DNA of 64,000 nucleotides from Megaustenia siamemsis (Eukaryota > Mollusca > Gastropoda > Stylommatophora > Ariophantidae), in NCBI GenBank assembly GCA_032433765.1, contig JAVIAB010000046.1, forward strand, positions 60,159,888-60,223,887. Reading direction: 5' to 3'. The stretch's first letter is position 1; every line of letters begins with the position of its first letter. Of the stretch, positions 8,695-19,860 are shown piece after piece. Position numbers and translations under genes: made by a program. The notes below the pieces were generated by a model. It saw nothing but the letters and a program-made list of their open reading frames with translations. It was not told where the DNA came from and made no database searches.

Positions 8695-11640
8695 CTACCT
8701 ATCTATCTATCTATTGACCTTTCGAGCCGTAGCCGGCCGATAGGGCGTAGACCAAAATACACCTTCTCCTATCTGAATTTTTGTTCTAGCAGTTTTCTTT
8801 TAAAGATATTTTATCAAATCTCACAATCTGTCTCTGTTCTGTGCAAGCAGCTCTATCTCCTCTTTTTCTCTTACCTGTTGTTTCCCATATGAGGGCTTGC
8901 TTTGCTATTCGGTTATTATCTCTTCTCATCACATGTCCAACATATGACCATCGTCTTTTCTTGATTACTGAAGATATTAGTGGTTGATTGGCGATTTCTC
9001 CAATTTCTCCGCTTGTTTTGAATTCATTCCACGCTATAGCAAGTATTTTCCTTAGACATTTATTTTCGAAGGCGTTCAACTTTGTTTCTATATCTCTTGT
9101 TGTTTTCCAGCTTTCACACACATACGTAAGGGTTGATAGTACATTTGATTTGAATAGCCTAAGTTTTGTGTTTGTGCTGATTAGTTTTGATTTCCACAAC
9201 TTTTCAAGGCTTCTGAAAGACATTGCTGCTTTAGCCATTCTGATTCTAATTTCTTTACTCATATCCCCTTCTCGATCAATGTGACTTCCAAGATAGATAA
9301 AGTGATCGATCTCTTCTACTGGTTTGTTTTCCATGTATATTTTGTCATCTGTTGGAATTAAACTTTTCATGACTTTAGTCTTTTCATGATTGATCTCAAG
9401 CCCAATTTTTCTGGCTATTGATGATAGTTCTTTTGTGTTTTCCTGCATCATTTTTATCTGACTGCTGATGAGAACTATGTCATCATCAAAGTTGAGGTCC
9501 TCCAAATGGTCTCCTTTTATCCATTCGATGCCTTTATTACCAGTGCAGCATTTCTTCATTATAAAGTCCATAAAAATTCCAAATAACAAGGGCGATAAAA
9601 TACATCTTGTTTAACCCCAGTTTCTATTGGGAAACATTCGCTCATTCCTTCCTCTGTTCGAACTGCACATGTGTAACCATCATACATGTCTTTGATAATA
9701 TTTATAATTTTTTATGGTAAGCCATATTGCTTCAGAATTTTCCACAAAGAATCTCTATGAATACTATCAAATGCTTTTTTGAAGTAGATGAAGTTAAGTA
9801 CAAAAGGTTTTTGCTTTTCAATGTGTTCCTCCAATATAAGTCGTAGAGTAAAAATGTGGTCAAGGCAGCTTCTCCCTTTTCTAAACCCAGCCTGTTCTTC
9901 ACACATTACTGTATCTATTGAATCCTTTATTCTATTTAGGATGATTTTGCAGAATAACTTTGAGGTAACTGACAAAAGTGTCACGCCTCTCCAGTTGTTA
10001 CAATCTCTAAGATTGCCCTTTTTTGGAATTTTAACAATGGTTCCTTTTTTCCATTTATGAGGCGTCTTCTCTGTTTTCCAAATGATGTTGAACATTCTCT
10101 GGAGATGTATTAAAGTATGGCTATCAATTGCCTTGAGGATCTCAGCTGTTAACTAATCCTCTCCAGCAGCCTTGTTATTGGTCATAAGCTTTAAGGTGGT
10201 TTCTATTTCACTCAAGGTGAAGTCATCTAAATTTACATCTAATTCTGCTGCTGGTGTTTCACCTTCAAAATCAATTAAACTGTGGAGTAGTGGATGGTTA
10301 AGAATTTCTTTGAAGTGTTCCACCCAACGGGCTTTTATGTCTGCGCTTGTTGTTAGCATTAATCCAGATTTGTCTAGAATTGGTGTTCCACTGGATGTAT
10401 AGAGTGTTTGTCAGCATCTTTTGTACAGTATAAAGAGTTCTGTTGTTTCCTGTAATTGCAGCTGTCTCTGCTTTCTCTGCTAAATTGTCTATATAAGCTC
10501 TTGTATCTCTTCTTGCTGAACTTTTCACTTTGTTGTCTAAATCTTTGTATGTTGCTTTTTGCCAGGACCTTTCCAAGATCTGTCTTTACATTAGTCATGG
10601 CTCTCTTCGCTTCTCTTCTTTCTTTGATGTATTTCCACGTGGTGTCTGAGATCCAAGCTCATTTTTCCATTTTCTTCAGTCCGGCACTTGCTTCTGCTGC
10701 TGTCATTAGTATTTTGCTCTGTGAGTCCCACATTTCATTGATATCTAAGTCTATTTCACCGAGTGCTGTATAACAATTACTTAGCTCTATGTTAAACTTT
10801 TCCTTTATGGCTTCATCTTTCAATTTATGACTATCAATTTTATGTGTAATTGACCTCTTCTGTTGGCTTTTAAATTTTAATCTTATTTTCCCAATGCACA
10901 GGTTGTGGTCACTATTAACATCAGCACCTCTGTATGCTCTTACATCTATTAATGATGATCTGAATTGTTGTTTAATACATAGGTGGTCAATTTGATTTGA
11001 TGTTCTATCATCAGGGGATATCCATGTTGTTTTGTGAATATTTTTGTGTGGAAACAATGTCCCACCTATAACTAAATTTTCTATTAACATAATTCCATTA
11101 ATCTTTCTCCATTCTGACTTGTAGTATCACAGTCTTCTCTCCCCATCACATGTTCCACTCCTGTGTTGCCTTTTCCCACTTTGGCGTTGCAATCTCCCAT
11201 TACAATTAAAAGATCGTGTTTGGGTATTTTGTTTATAAGTTGTTGTAGTTGGTTATAAAAATTGTCCTTAACATCATCATCAGCTTCGTTTGTAGGCGCA
11301 TAACATTGAACAGTTGAAAGTCTTCCATGTTTTGTTTTGTAGCGTGTTCGTATCAGACGGCTATTTACCGGTTCCCATTCTAATAAACTTCTTGCAGCTA
11401 TGTCTGTCATCATTATGCCTACTCCTTCGCTGTGGTTTCCATCTTCCCTTCCAGAAAAAACTACTATTTTATTATCATTAGATCTACCTGTTCCAAGCCA
11501 GCGCATTTTGCTTAATCCTAAAATATCTAGATCGTATCTGTCCATCTCGCTCGCGACCTGTGCATGTTTCGTCGGTGCGGTCATTGTACATATATTCCAG
11601 AATCCTATTTTTTTTTTTTTGTTTTAGGGCCGAAAAAACT
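8695..11640 (-). mobile_element. LINE-B copy 2, near full length, with endonuclease and RT
   Basis: This antisense copy of nearly 3 kb is the most complete LINE-B here. Reading on the minus strand from 11640 it has a T-rich stretch, the AP-type endonuclease (11584-11084 and beyond) and a linker. The RT follows (GFRKGRSCLDH near 9905; motif A as FIYFKKAFDS, with the catalytic-region Asp changed to Tyr; DDD in place of ADD in motif C near 9480). It ends with the GKRKRG tail and a tatc tail. Frameshifts occur near 11090, 10560, 10140 and 9600, so it is dead. A segment of the C-terminal tail is missing or garbled around 8850. I could not read target-site duplications. Confidence 0.85.
11084..11584 (-). 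pseudogene. LINE-B AP-like endonuclease domain
   Basis: 166 residues of an exonuclease/endonuclease/phosphatase fold, the enzyme that nicks target DNA for LINE insertion. Visible blocks are LDILGLSKMRW near residue 20 (normally SE; the Glu that binds metal is replaced by Lys here), GVGIMMT, YAPTNEADDD, and VMGDCNAKVG, the GDxN catalytic motif. It continues in another frame into the VNSDHNL block (minus strand, about 10905), which carries the SDH motif. Coding actually begins further upstream, since residues resembling GFWNICTM precede the Met. This copy is inactive because of the frameshift and the lost Glu. Confidence 0.8.
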
Positions 11641-12175
11641 ATCACTACTATCTACTGCTAATTTACACATTCTGTATCAGGTCTACGTTTCATTGACAAC
11701 ATCGTTTTTACGATACCGGCTTGTTAAACCTCTGATCAACTGTTATATACCAAGCCGGAGAAAAATAATTCCTCCATTTTGAAACAACCGGAAACAAACA
11801 AAAATTACTACTGCTTAATTATTACATTAGGTGCTCTAAATATAGTATTTTTCTGTACTTTTGACATGCAACTGTATGTTTGCACTAGGCAAGACATGGG
11901 GACTTTAAATTTCCTTACTCAGGTTGATTTATGACCTGAATTTGACTGTTTGGACCGAACATGTTCAATTGTCTATTAATACAGCCATGGTAAGTCTGTC
12001 TGTATGTTCAGCTACCTCATAGTGTTATTCACTGTGTTTCCCAAGTCACAAAGGGCTGTTGGATGTCACCTGACAATCAAGGAAAATATCCCTGGTCACA
12101 GCAAGAACATAAAAGGAAAACAACCAATTTCTGGAAAATTGGTGAATTTTGTCCACATTTTGCAAGTTCTTATCC

Positions 12176-12176
<1 letters not shown>
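11641..12176. other. Intron or intergenic sequence, nothing recognised
   Basis: No coding, RNA or repeat signature visible. Possibly the 5' UTR of LINE-B extends into its first part. Confidence 0.4.
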
Positions 12177-12217
<41 letters not shown>

Positions 12218-12221
12218 AAAA
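12177..12221. repeat. Poly(C) run followed by poly(A) run
   Basis: About 31 C immediately followed by 14 A. The Pro/Lys-rich frames across it are artefacts. A similar C-run/A-run pair is at 23252-23283. The run could form G-quadruplex-like structure on the minus strand, and its length in the assembly may be unreliable. Confidence 0.95.
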
Positions 12222-12390
12222 CCAACACCAAAGAAAAAGAAAAATTCAGGGGTCACACCAGAAATAGTAATTATGAAGGTACATGGAGTTTGATCATGAC
12301 CACAGCAAATTGTCAAATTTTGAATAATTTGTACTTTGATGTTTTAATTTTTATGATGGTATCATAATCTAGGGTTAATTTTAGCTTCTT

Positions 12391-12701
12391 TTAACTCTTT
12401 CCGTACGTTTCGCCGCACTGTGCACCATACCGATTTTGGCAACGTATGTTTCACCGCATAGTGCGTCTTGCTCAGTTTGATTACTGTGAATGCCATCAAA
12501 CCATATTCTTTTTACATGTCTGGTATCATCTTGGTACTGGTGAAATCTAATAGCTTGTTTAATTATCTAAATATTCATATAAAATATGTGATATGTTAGA
12601 TAAATATAAATATGTAAATTAATTCTTAAAATCATGAACAATTTTGTCTCTGAAATCTCTTCTGTTGCGTCGATAAAAAGCTTCTGTATTGAAAGAGTTA
12701 A
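12391..12701 (-). mobile_element. 311-bp piggyBac-type MITE with TTAA target sites
   Basis: It is bounded by TTAA at 12391-12394 and 12698-12701, with inverted ends TTAACTCTTTC. Read on the minus strand, its right two thirds (about 220 bp) aligns by eye with the left end of the autonomous element at 57334 onward, including gagatttcagagacaaaat and ataccaagatgata-like blocks. The other end carries the ccgtacg box of the source's right end. It is therefore an internally deleted, non-autonomous derivative. It lies 158 bp upstream of a CUB exon, wholly intronic. Confidence 0.92.
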
Positions 12702-12859
12702 TCTCTTTGAATATATAAAAAAAGAAGATTGTTTTTTTTTATCTTCCTGGAAAGACAAAAGGGAGTTAACTAACTCAAGTATCAGTGATAACAGCAGTAT
12801 TGAAGTAAAATCTGTGTCACTTTTTCTCAATAAAAAAAATATCTGGATATTTCTGTCAG

Positions 12860-13071
12860 GTCGCTGTGGTGGAGCCTACAATGCCACAAACATTCCACAA
12901 ACACTTACCTCACCAACCTATCCAAATTCTACAGTAGATCCAGTCCATTGTTCTTGGTTCATTGATTCACTGGACCCAGACCAAAATGTTAGAATCACAG
13001 TCACAGATTTTCAGCTACAAAACTCCACCAACTGTGAGAGTGAATCTCTAAGGTTCAGGGATGAGCCAATG
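12860..13071 (+). CDS. CUB-domain protein, exon a (first half of CUB 1)
   Basis: It encodes about 71 residues that start a CUB domain: a CGG opening, LTSPTYPNS, then CSWFI (second Cys), an FQLQNSTNC block (third Cys) and LRFRDE. CUB domains are about 110-residue beta-sandwich modules of secreted and surface proteins that bind ligands, often through Ca2+. The acceptor is ttctgtcag before 12860 (incoming phase 1) and the donor is atg|gtgagt at 13072 (phase 0). The second half, including the fourth Cys, lies in the exon at 23955. The apparent open frame extending upstream to 12634 runs through the MITE and is not exon. No upstream exon was found in this window. Confidence 0.85.
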
Positions 13072-13084
13072 GTGAGTACAATTT

Positions 13085-13524
13085 TAGGAAAGGTCAAATG
13101 AGTCAGCACTTGATATAATGATAATACTTTATGACATTTCTTAATGAGTCACCACCTGATATAGTGGTAATACTTTATGACATTTGTGAAATAAGTCACC
13201 ACTTGATATAGTGGTAATAATTTTTGACATTTGTGAAATAAGTCAGCACTTGATATAGTGGTAATACTTTATGACATTTCTGAAATGAGTCACCACCTGA
13301 TATAGTGGTAATACTTTTTGACATTTGTGAAATAAGTCAGCACTTGATATAGTGGTAATACTTTATGACATTTCTGAAATGAGTCACCACCTGATATAGT
13401 GGTAATACTTTTTGACATTTGTGAAATAAGTCACCACTTGATATAGTGGTAATACTTTTTGACATTTGTGAAATAAGTCAGCACTTGATATAGTGGTAAT
13501 ACTTTTTGACATTTGTGAAATGAG
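13085..13524. repeat. 46/47-bp minisatellite, left block (array 2)
   Basis: About nine units containing gatatagtggtaatactt and tgacatttgtgaaa, moderately diverged from each other. It starts within 30 bp of the splice donor of the first CUB exon. The same family continues after the nested LINEs at 20676-21345, so the LINE cluster landed in one array. The repeat aaatgag (13518-13524 and 20672-20678) marks the junctions. Confidence 0.95.
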
Positions 13525-13689
13525 CTGGGAGTACAAGTCATAACAAAACTACTCAATAACATATATAACACTGGTGACTTACCCAACGATTTACTAAAAT
13601 CTCTTTTTGTAGTCATACCGAAGAAGTCACATGAAGACCATTGCACTATTAGTCTCATGAGATATATAATGAAAATATTATTAAGAATC

Positions 13690-16600
13690 ATCATGAGTGT
13701 GGAATATTGACACTTGTAAAGAACAACATCAATGCATGTCAGATTGAAGTGTATATGGATGGGGCGGAATATCAAATACTGCACCTCAGGACAGGAAATA
13801 CAGACTTCCACCTACTTAACTACTACTATCAGAGTGACCGCCCACTAGCACTAGACACAATTACATTAAAAGAAAGAATAATTGTATGTGGAGACTTTAA
13901 CAGCCATTCACAGAGCTGGGGCTATGAACATATGGACAAGAGAGCTGAAGAGCTTGAAAATTGGCAGGATGACAATGGGCTTATACTATTTAACCAGACA
14001 ATAGATCCACCAACATTCTACTCCAGATCATGGCATACCACATCTACACCAGACCTTGCTTTCCATTCACCAGACCTGGATTTGAATATCACACGTATTG
14101 TTGGGAAACAACTTGGAGGCAGCGACCACAGACCTGTCTTTTTAGTGGTGCAAAATGAGGCCGTCAGGGAGAGCAGCACTCTCTCCAGATGGAATTACAA
14201 AAAGGCAGACTGGAAAATGTATCAACATTACACCAGTGTACTGACTAAAGATCTAAATACAGACAGAGACATCAACAAAATAGTTGATGAATTCAGTAGA
14301 CTAATAATACAAGCTGCCAGTGAAACAATACCTAGAGGGGCACGGAAACACTACAAACCATACTGGAGTAGTGAACTAGAGCAACTGCACAATGACATGG
14401 AAACATCTTGAAAGCAAGCAGAAAATAACCCTTGCCAAGAACACCACAATAACTACCAGCATGCGAAAGCCAAATTTCAAAGGGCTAAACTACAAGCCAG
14501 ACGGAGAAGCTGGAAAGAGAAAACAGAGTCTTTGAATCTTGAACGAGACACAAGAAAAGTGTGGAAGCTTGTAAAACAGCTGAATGATGAGGGTGCAGAA
14601 AGGAACACCAAAATTACACTGAAGAAGGATGGAAACATTCTAACAGGTAAACATGCAGCAAATTACTTTGCAGACTCCTTTGCAAATGACAATAATATTC
14701 AAATTAGCCTAGAGAAATGACAAGAGACCCGTTTAAAACAACAAAATGCAAGACAAGAAGAGACCACACATGAAGTCATGGAAATACCCATTACACAAAG
14801 AGAGCTAGAGCAGGCAATATCCAAATTAAAAATGAAAAAGTCACCAGGCAGTGATGGAGTGTCCAATAAATGATTAAGAACTTGGGAACTGCAGCTAAAG
14901 CAAAACTACTTCAGATCTACAACATTTGCTGGATCATAGGTAGAGTGCCACAGGCATGGAGAGAAGCAATTATGATACCATTACTAAAGCCAGGAAAAGA
15001 TGGTTCAACGACATCCAGCTATAGACCAATCAGCCTTACAAGCTGTTTGTGTAAAACAATGGAACGTATAATCAATCTCAGACTGCAGTGGTACCTGGAA
15101 AGTGAAAATCTCCTTGTCCCACAAAAAGCAGGCTTTAGACAGTGTTACTCTACCAAAGATCAGGCAACCTATCTTTCCCAGGAAATTGAACATGCGTTTC
15201 AATAAAAGAAACTGGTACTAGCAGCATGGATAGACCTAAAGAAAGCATTTGATAAGGTATGGAAGAAAGGGCTTTTGAAGAAACTGAGAAATTATGGAGT
15301 AAATGGCAAGATGTACAAATGGGTCAAAGCATACCTGCATAACAGGAGAGCCAGAGTGCAACTGGATGGTCTTAAGAGCTCCAACGCTTTTTCTAGTCTA
15401 CTTCAATGACCTAGTTACTGAACTACCACATGGCATCAAAGTGGCAATGTATGCAGATGACTTGGTAATGTGGTGCACAGAGGAGTATGCAACAGTGGCC
15501 TCCAAATTGCTACAAAGAGCTATGAATGCAATGAATTCATGGACAAATAGATGGTGTATCAGCATCAATACAGACAAATGCAGTACTACACTTTTCACTC
15601 TCTCTCCAAAACAAAAAGCAGGAGCCATCTACATAAACAATGAGCCTGTGAAAGAAGACATACAAGCTACATATCTCGGAGTTACATTTGATAACAAACT
15701 ATCTTGGCAACAGCAGATAAATAAGGCAACCCAAAAAGCAAGGAGAAAGTTGGCTATTCTAAGAAAGCTGTGTGGAACCACATGGGGTGCGAGTGGGAAA
15801 ATACTCAGTAAAGTTTACCAACAGAGTATATGCCCACATTTAGAATATGGATCATTCGCATGGTGCTCAGCATCAAACACCACATTGCAAGAACCGGATA
15901 AAGTACAAAACCAGGCACTTAGGGTTATCACAGGAGCAATGAAATCAACACCAATATTGGAGATGGAGAAATTGTGGAGGATACCAGCACTGAGAGAACG
16001 GAGAGACACAAAGGTGCTGATACAGGCAGAAAAATTTACATCCAATGAAGGACCGATTCCAAAATCTTGCATTGGGACGACTTAAGAGAAGCAGCTTTAT
16101 CCACCAAGCCAAGCGTATTAGTAGACAAACACCAGACATGCCAAGAGTTGTTAACCTCCTACTGCCCATACCAGAACAGACTCCCTGGACAGATGAATCA
16201 GGATTATCAGTTCAAATACGGACAGAAGTGAAAGGAATAGTTGACAAAGAAGAACAGAATAGTCTACAGCGAAAAACAATAACTCTCAGTTTCCTGGATG
16301 AAGAATACCCACAAGACCTATGGATTCGTGTGTACACAGATGGATCAGCACTGAATGCAGTAAAGAATGGGGGAGCAGGTGCATATATAGAGTACCCAAA
16401 TAACACTAGGGATATGAATAAAATAGCAACAGGGAAATATTGTCACAATTATGATGCAGATATACAAGCAATAAAGTTGGCAATAGAAAAACTGCTGAAC
16501 AGTAATCTTAGCCCACAGCCTGTAGTGTTTATGACAGATGCAAGATCAGTACTCCAGGCACTACAATCCAGAAAATTACCACATCTGCAGACCTTATTGA

Positions 16601-17128
16601 CTGAACTCTGCAAGCACCACAGGGTTGCCCTGCAGTGGATCCCGTCTCACTGTGGAATACCAGGAAATGAGAAAGCAGATCAGTTGGCAAAGGAAGGTTC
16701 AACAGGCACACAACTAGATACACCAGTTACATACCATCATAAGAAACAGATAATCAAATCAATCAGAGGACCACAAGCCCCAAATCAGGATGCCTTTCAT
16801 AATATGAATAGATATGAACAAGTTATCATTATACACCTAAGAATAGGACACAATCGACTCCATAGTCACATGTATACAAAATTCAAGATCGGCACATCAA
16901 CTACTTGTACATGTGGACAGGCACCCCAGACTGCTGAACACATACTTCAAGACTGCACTGAATATAGTAGACTGAGGAAAATCCATTGGCCCATAGATAC
17001 AACACTACAGACAAAACTATATGGGCCACTGTAAGAATTACAAAAGACAGTAAAATTCATACAGGAAACGACATTGCTGATATAGACAATACTTCGAGCG
17101 AACGAAAGATAGATAGATAGATCATGAG
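13690..17128 (+). mobile_element. LINE-C, endonuclease-RT-RNase H non-LTR element with 8-bp target duplications
   Basis: The element proper is 13698-17120, flanked by atcatgag at 13690-13697 and 17121-17128. At 3.4 kb it includes most of the endonuclease, the RT and a terminal RNase H, and ends in a gata tail. The AP-endonuclease plus RT plus RNase H architecture is that of the I superfamily (I, Nimb, Loa-like); the exact clade is not decided. It is 5'-truncated, since the endonuclease lacks its N-terminal third. A 3'-end relative sits at 7619-7816. Confidence 0.93.
13707..17034 (+). pseudogene. LINE-C polyprotein: endonuclease, reverse transcriptase, RNase H (several frameshifts)
   Basis: Endonuclease: VCGDFNSHSQSWGY, PDLAFHS and GGSDHRPVF (13880-14150), carrying the GDxN and SDH catalytic motifs. 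RT: KSPGSDG, SYRPISLTSCLCK (near 15020), KAGFRQ, WIDLKKAFDKVW (motif A, 15229), MYADDLVMW (motif C, 15449) and YLGVTFDNKLSW. RNase H: YTDGSA (Asp, 16337), NYDADIQAI where the usual Glu is Asp, FMTDARS (Asp) and WIPSHCGIPGNEKADQLA (His and Asp). A Cys/His finger TCTCGQ-x-EHILQDC closes it. Interruptions occur near 14411, 14720, 14873, 15205, 15300 and 16085, so no active protein is made. The last 330 residues (16045-17034) are open. Confidence 0.85.
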
Positions 17129-17387
17129 ACATATAATGAACAAAATAAAGCCAGAAATAGGTGAGGAACAATGTGGATTTGTGGAAGGAAAGGGCACCAA
17201 TAATGCAATATACATCTTAAGAACATTGATAGAAAAATCTATAAAGGTAAAGAAATATCTATATATGTGCTTTATAGACTACACGAGAACATTTGACAAG
17301 GTAAAGCATGTGGAAATAATCAACGTGCTGGAGAAATTAAACATTGATGACAAGGATCTGCAAATAATAAAAAACATGTACTGGCAA

Positions 17388-17629
17388 CAAACAGCAGCAA
17401 TAAGAACTTGCAACCAAACAGCAGCAATAAGAACTTGCAACCAAACAGCAGCAATAAGAACTTGCAACCAAACAGCAGCAATAAGAACTTGCAACCAAAC
17501 AGCAGCAATAAGAACTTGCAACCAAACAGCAGCAATAAGAACTTGCAACCAAACAGCAGCAATAAGAACTTGCAACCAAACAGCAATAAGAACTTGCAAC
17601 CAAACAGCAGCAATAAGAACTTGCAACCA
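17388..17629 (+). repeat. In-frame 27-bp minisatellite inside the LINE-A RT
   Basis: Nine units of aacagcagcaataagaactt plus gcaacca, the eighth shortened by one codon (24 bp). All are in frame and read QTAAIRTCN repeatedly. Other LINE-A copies have one unit here (WQQTAAIRTGNQ, near 6405). It is thus an expansion of a normally single-copy RT segment between motifs A and B. Confidence 0.97.
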
Positions 17630-17717
17630 AATAGGACAGTTCCAATTTATAAATCAAGGAGTCAGACAAGGCTGTGTTCTGTCGCCGGATTTGTTTTCAC
17701 TTTACAGCTAAATTATG

Positions 17718-19860
17718 ATGAAATCAATCTATCTATTGACCTTTCGAGCCATAGCCGACCCATAGGGCATAGACCAAGATACTCCCTCTCTTATCTGAAT
17801 TTTTGTCCTAACAGTTTTCAACTCTTTTAAAGATATTTTATCAAATCTCGCCATCTGTCTCTGTTCTGTGCAAGCAGCTCTATCTCAATGAGGGAACCGA
17901 ATCCTGCTGCTCTTGCCTCTCTCATCAATGTTCTTCTCAGTGTCTCTCTGGGTCTTCCTCTTTTCCTCTTACCTGTTGTTTCCCATATGAGGGCTTGCTT
18001 TGCTATTCGATTATTATCTCTTCTCATCACATTTTCAGACCATCGTCTTTTCTTGATTACTGAAGATATTAGTGGTTGATTGGCGATTTCTCCAATTTCT
18101 CCGCTTGTTTTGAATTCATTCCACGCTATAGCAAGTATTTTCCTTAGACATTTATTTTCGAAGGCGTTCAACTTTGTTTCTATATCTCTTGTTGTTTTCC
18201 AGCTTTCACACGCATACGTAAGGGTTGATAGTACATTTGATTTGAATAGCCTAAGTTTTGTGTTTGTGCTGATGAGTTTTGATTTCCACAACTTTTCAAG
18301 GCTTCTGAAAGACATTGCTGCTTTAGCTGTTCTGATTCTAATTTCTTTGCTTGTATCCCCTTCTCGATCAATGTGACTTCCAAGATAGGTAAAGTAATCG
18401 ATCTCTTCTACTGGTTTGTTTTCCATGTATATTTTGTCATCTGTTGGAATTAAACTTTTTATGACTTTAGTCTTTTCATGATTGATCTCAAGCCCAATTT
18501 TGCTGGCTATTGATGATACTTCATTTGTGTTTTCCTGCATCGTTTTTATCTGGCTGCTGATGAGAACTATGTCATCAGCAAAGTCGAGGTCCTCCAAATG
18601 GTCTCCTTGTATCCATTCGATGCCTTTATTACCAGTGCAGCATTTCTTCATTATGAAGTCCATAACAACTCCAAATAACAAGGGCAATAAAATACATCCT
18701 TGCTTAACCCCAGTTTCTATTGGGAAATATTCGCTCAATCCTTCCTCTGTTCGAACTGCACATGTATAACTATCATACATGTCTTTGATAATATTTATGA
18801 TTTTTGATGGTAAGCCATATTGCTTCAGAATTTTCCACAAAGAGTCTCTATGAATACTATCAAATGCTTTTTTGAAGTCGATGAAGTTAAGTACAAAAGG
18901 TTTTTGCTTTTCAATGTGTTCCTCCAATATAAGTCGTAGAGTGAAAATGTGGTCAAGACAGCTTCTCCCTTTTCTAAACCCAGCCTGTTCTTCACACATT
19001 ACTGTATCTATTGAATCCTTTATTCTATTTAGGATGATTTTGCAGAATAACTTTGAGGCAACTGACAAAAGTGTCATGCCTCTCCAGTTGTTACAATATC
19101 TAAGATTGCCCTTTTTTGGAATCTTAACAATGATTCCTTTTTTCCATTTATGAGGCGTCTTCTCTGTTTTCCAAATGATGTTGAACATTTTCTGGAGATG
19201 TATTAAATTATGGCTATCAATTGCCTTGAGGATCTCAGCTGTTAACTTATCCTCTCCAGCAGCCTTGTTATTGGTCATAAGCTTTAAGGTGGTTTCTATT
19301 TCGCTCAAGGTGAAGTCATCTAAATTTACATCTAATTCTGCTGCTGGTGTTTCACCTTCAAAATCTATTAAACTGTGGGGTAGTGGACGGTTAAGAATTT
19401 CTTTGAAGTGTTCCGCCCAACGGGCTTTTATATCTGCGCTTGTTGTTAGCATTAATCCAGATTTGTCTAGAATTGGTGTTCCACTGGATGTATAGGTGTT
19501 TGTCAGCATCTTTTGTACAGTATAAAGAGTTCTGCTGTCTCCTGTAATTGCAGCTGTCTCTGCTTTCTCTGCCAAATTGTCTATATAAGCTCTTGTATCT
19601 CTTCTTGCTGAACTTTTTACTTTGTTGTCTAATTCTTTGTATGTTGCTTTTGCCAGGACCTTTCCAAGATCTGTCTTTACATTAGTCATGGCTCTCTTCG
19701 CTTCTCTTCTTTCTTTGATGTATTTCCATGTGGTGTCTGAGATCCAAGCTCGTTTTTCCATTTGTTCAGTCCGGCACTTGCTTCTACTGCTGTCATTAGT
19801 ATTTTGCTCTGTCAGTCCCACATTTCATTGATATCTAAGTCTGATATCTATGAGATCAAT
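17718..19860 (-). mobile_element. LINE-B copy 3 (17729-19849), antisense, inside LINE-A
   Basis: It is flanked by atgaaatcaat (17718-17728) and atgagatcaat (19850-19860), an 11-bp target duplication with one mismatch. It is antisense to its LINE-A host. The 3' end carries the ggctcgaaagg box and a short tatc tail at 17729. It is 5'-truncated before the endonuclease. It holds the longest open LINE frame in the window. Confidence 0.93.
17827..19821 (-). CDS. LINE-B reverse transcriptase, 664-residue open frame
   Basis: An uninterrupted RT frame. Residues 1-190 are the linker after the endonuclease, with ALMTNNKAAGEDKL-like entry to the RT. KIPKKGNLRYCNNWRGMTLL is at about 233-252, GFRKGRSCLDH at 281-291, motif A FIDFKKAFDS at 313-322, motif B GVKQGCIL at 371-378 and motif C FADD at 414-417. 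YLGSHIDREGD follows, then CESWKTTRD and the basic RGRPRETLRRT tail. Compared with other copies, residues of the YVGHVMRR block are partly deleted (WSENVMRR). The endonuclease is missing because of 5' truncation, so the element cannot move by itself. It is an element frame rather than a host gene, and the Met is a chance internal start. Confidence 0.85.
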   Translation of the reverse strand: MGLTEQNTNDSSRSKCRTEQMEKRAWISDTTWKYIKERREAKRAMTNVKTDLGKVLAKATYKELDNKVKSSARRDTRAYIDNLAEKAETAAITGDSRTLYTVQKMLTNTYTSSGTPILDKSGLMLTTSADIKARWAEHFKEILNRPLPHSLIDFEGETPAAELDVNLDDFTLSEIETTLKLMTNNKAAGEDKLTAEILKAIDSHNLIHLQKMFNIIWKTEKTPHKWKKGIIVKIPKKGNLRYCNNWRGMTLLSVASKLFCKIILNRIKDSIDTVMCEEQAGFRKGRSCLDHIFTLRLILEEHIEKQKPFVLNFIDFKKAFDSIHRDSLWKILKQYGLPSKIINIIKDMYDSYTCAVRTEEGLSEYFPIETGVKQGCILLPLLFGVVMDFIMKKCCTGNKGIEWIQGDHLEDLDFADDIVLISSQIKTMQENTNEVSSIASKIGLEINHEKTKVIKSLIPTDDKIYMENKPVEEIDYFTYLGSHIDREGDTSKEIRIRTAKAAMSFRSLEKLWKSKLISTNTKLRLFKSNVLSTLTYACESWKTTRDIETKLNAFENKCLRKILAIAWNEFKTSGEIGEIANQPLISSVIKKRRWSENVMRRDNNRIAKQALIWETTGKRKRGRPRETLRRTLMREARAAGFGSLIEIELLAQNRDRWRDLIKYL

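Noticed and set aside
12004..12367. Proline-rich or glycine-rich small proteins around the C run
   Set aside because: They are translations of poly(C)/poly(A) and flanking low-complexity DNA.
12634..12859. N-terminal extension of the first CUB exon starting at an ATG at 12634
   Set aside because: The ATG and following codons lie in the MITE and intron. A good acceptor (ttctgtcag) at 12859 begins the exon.
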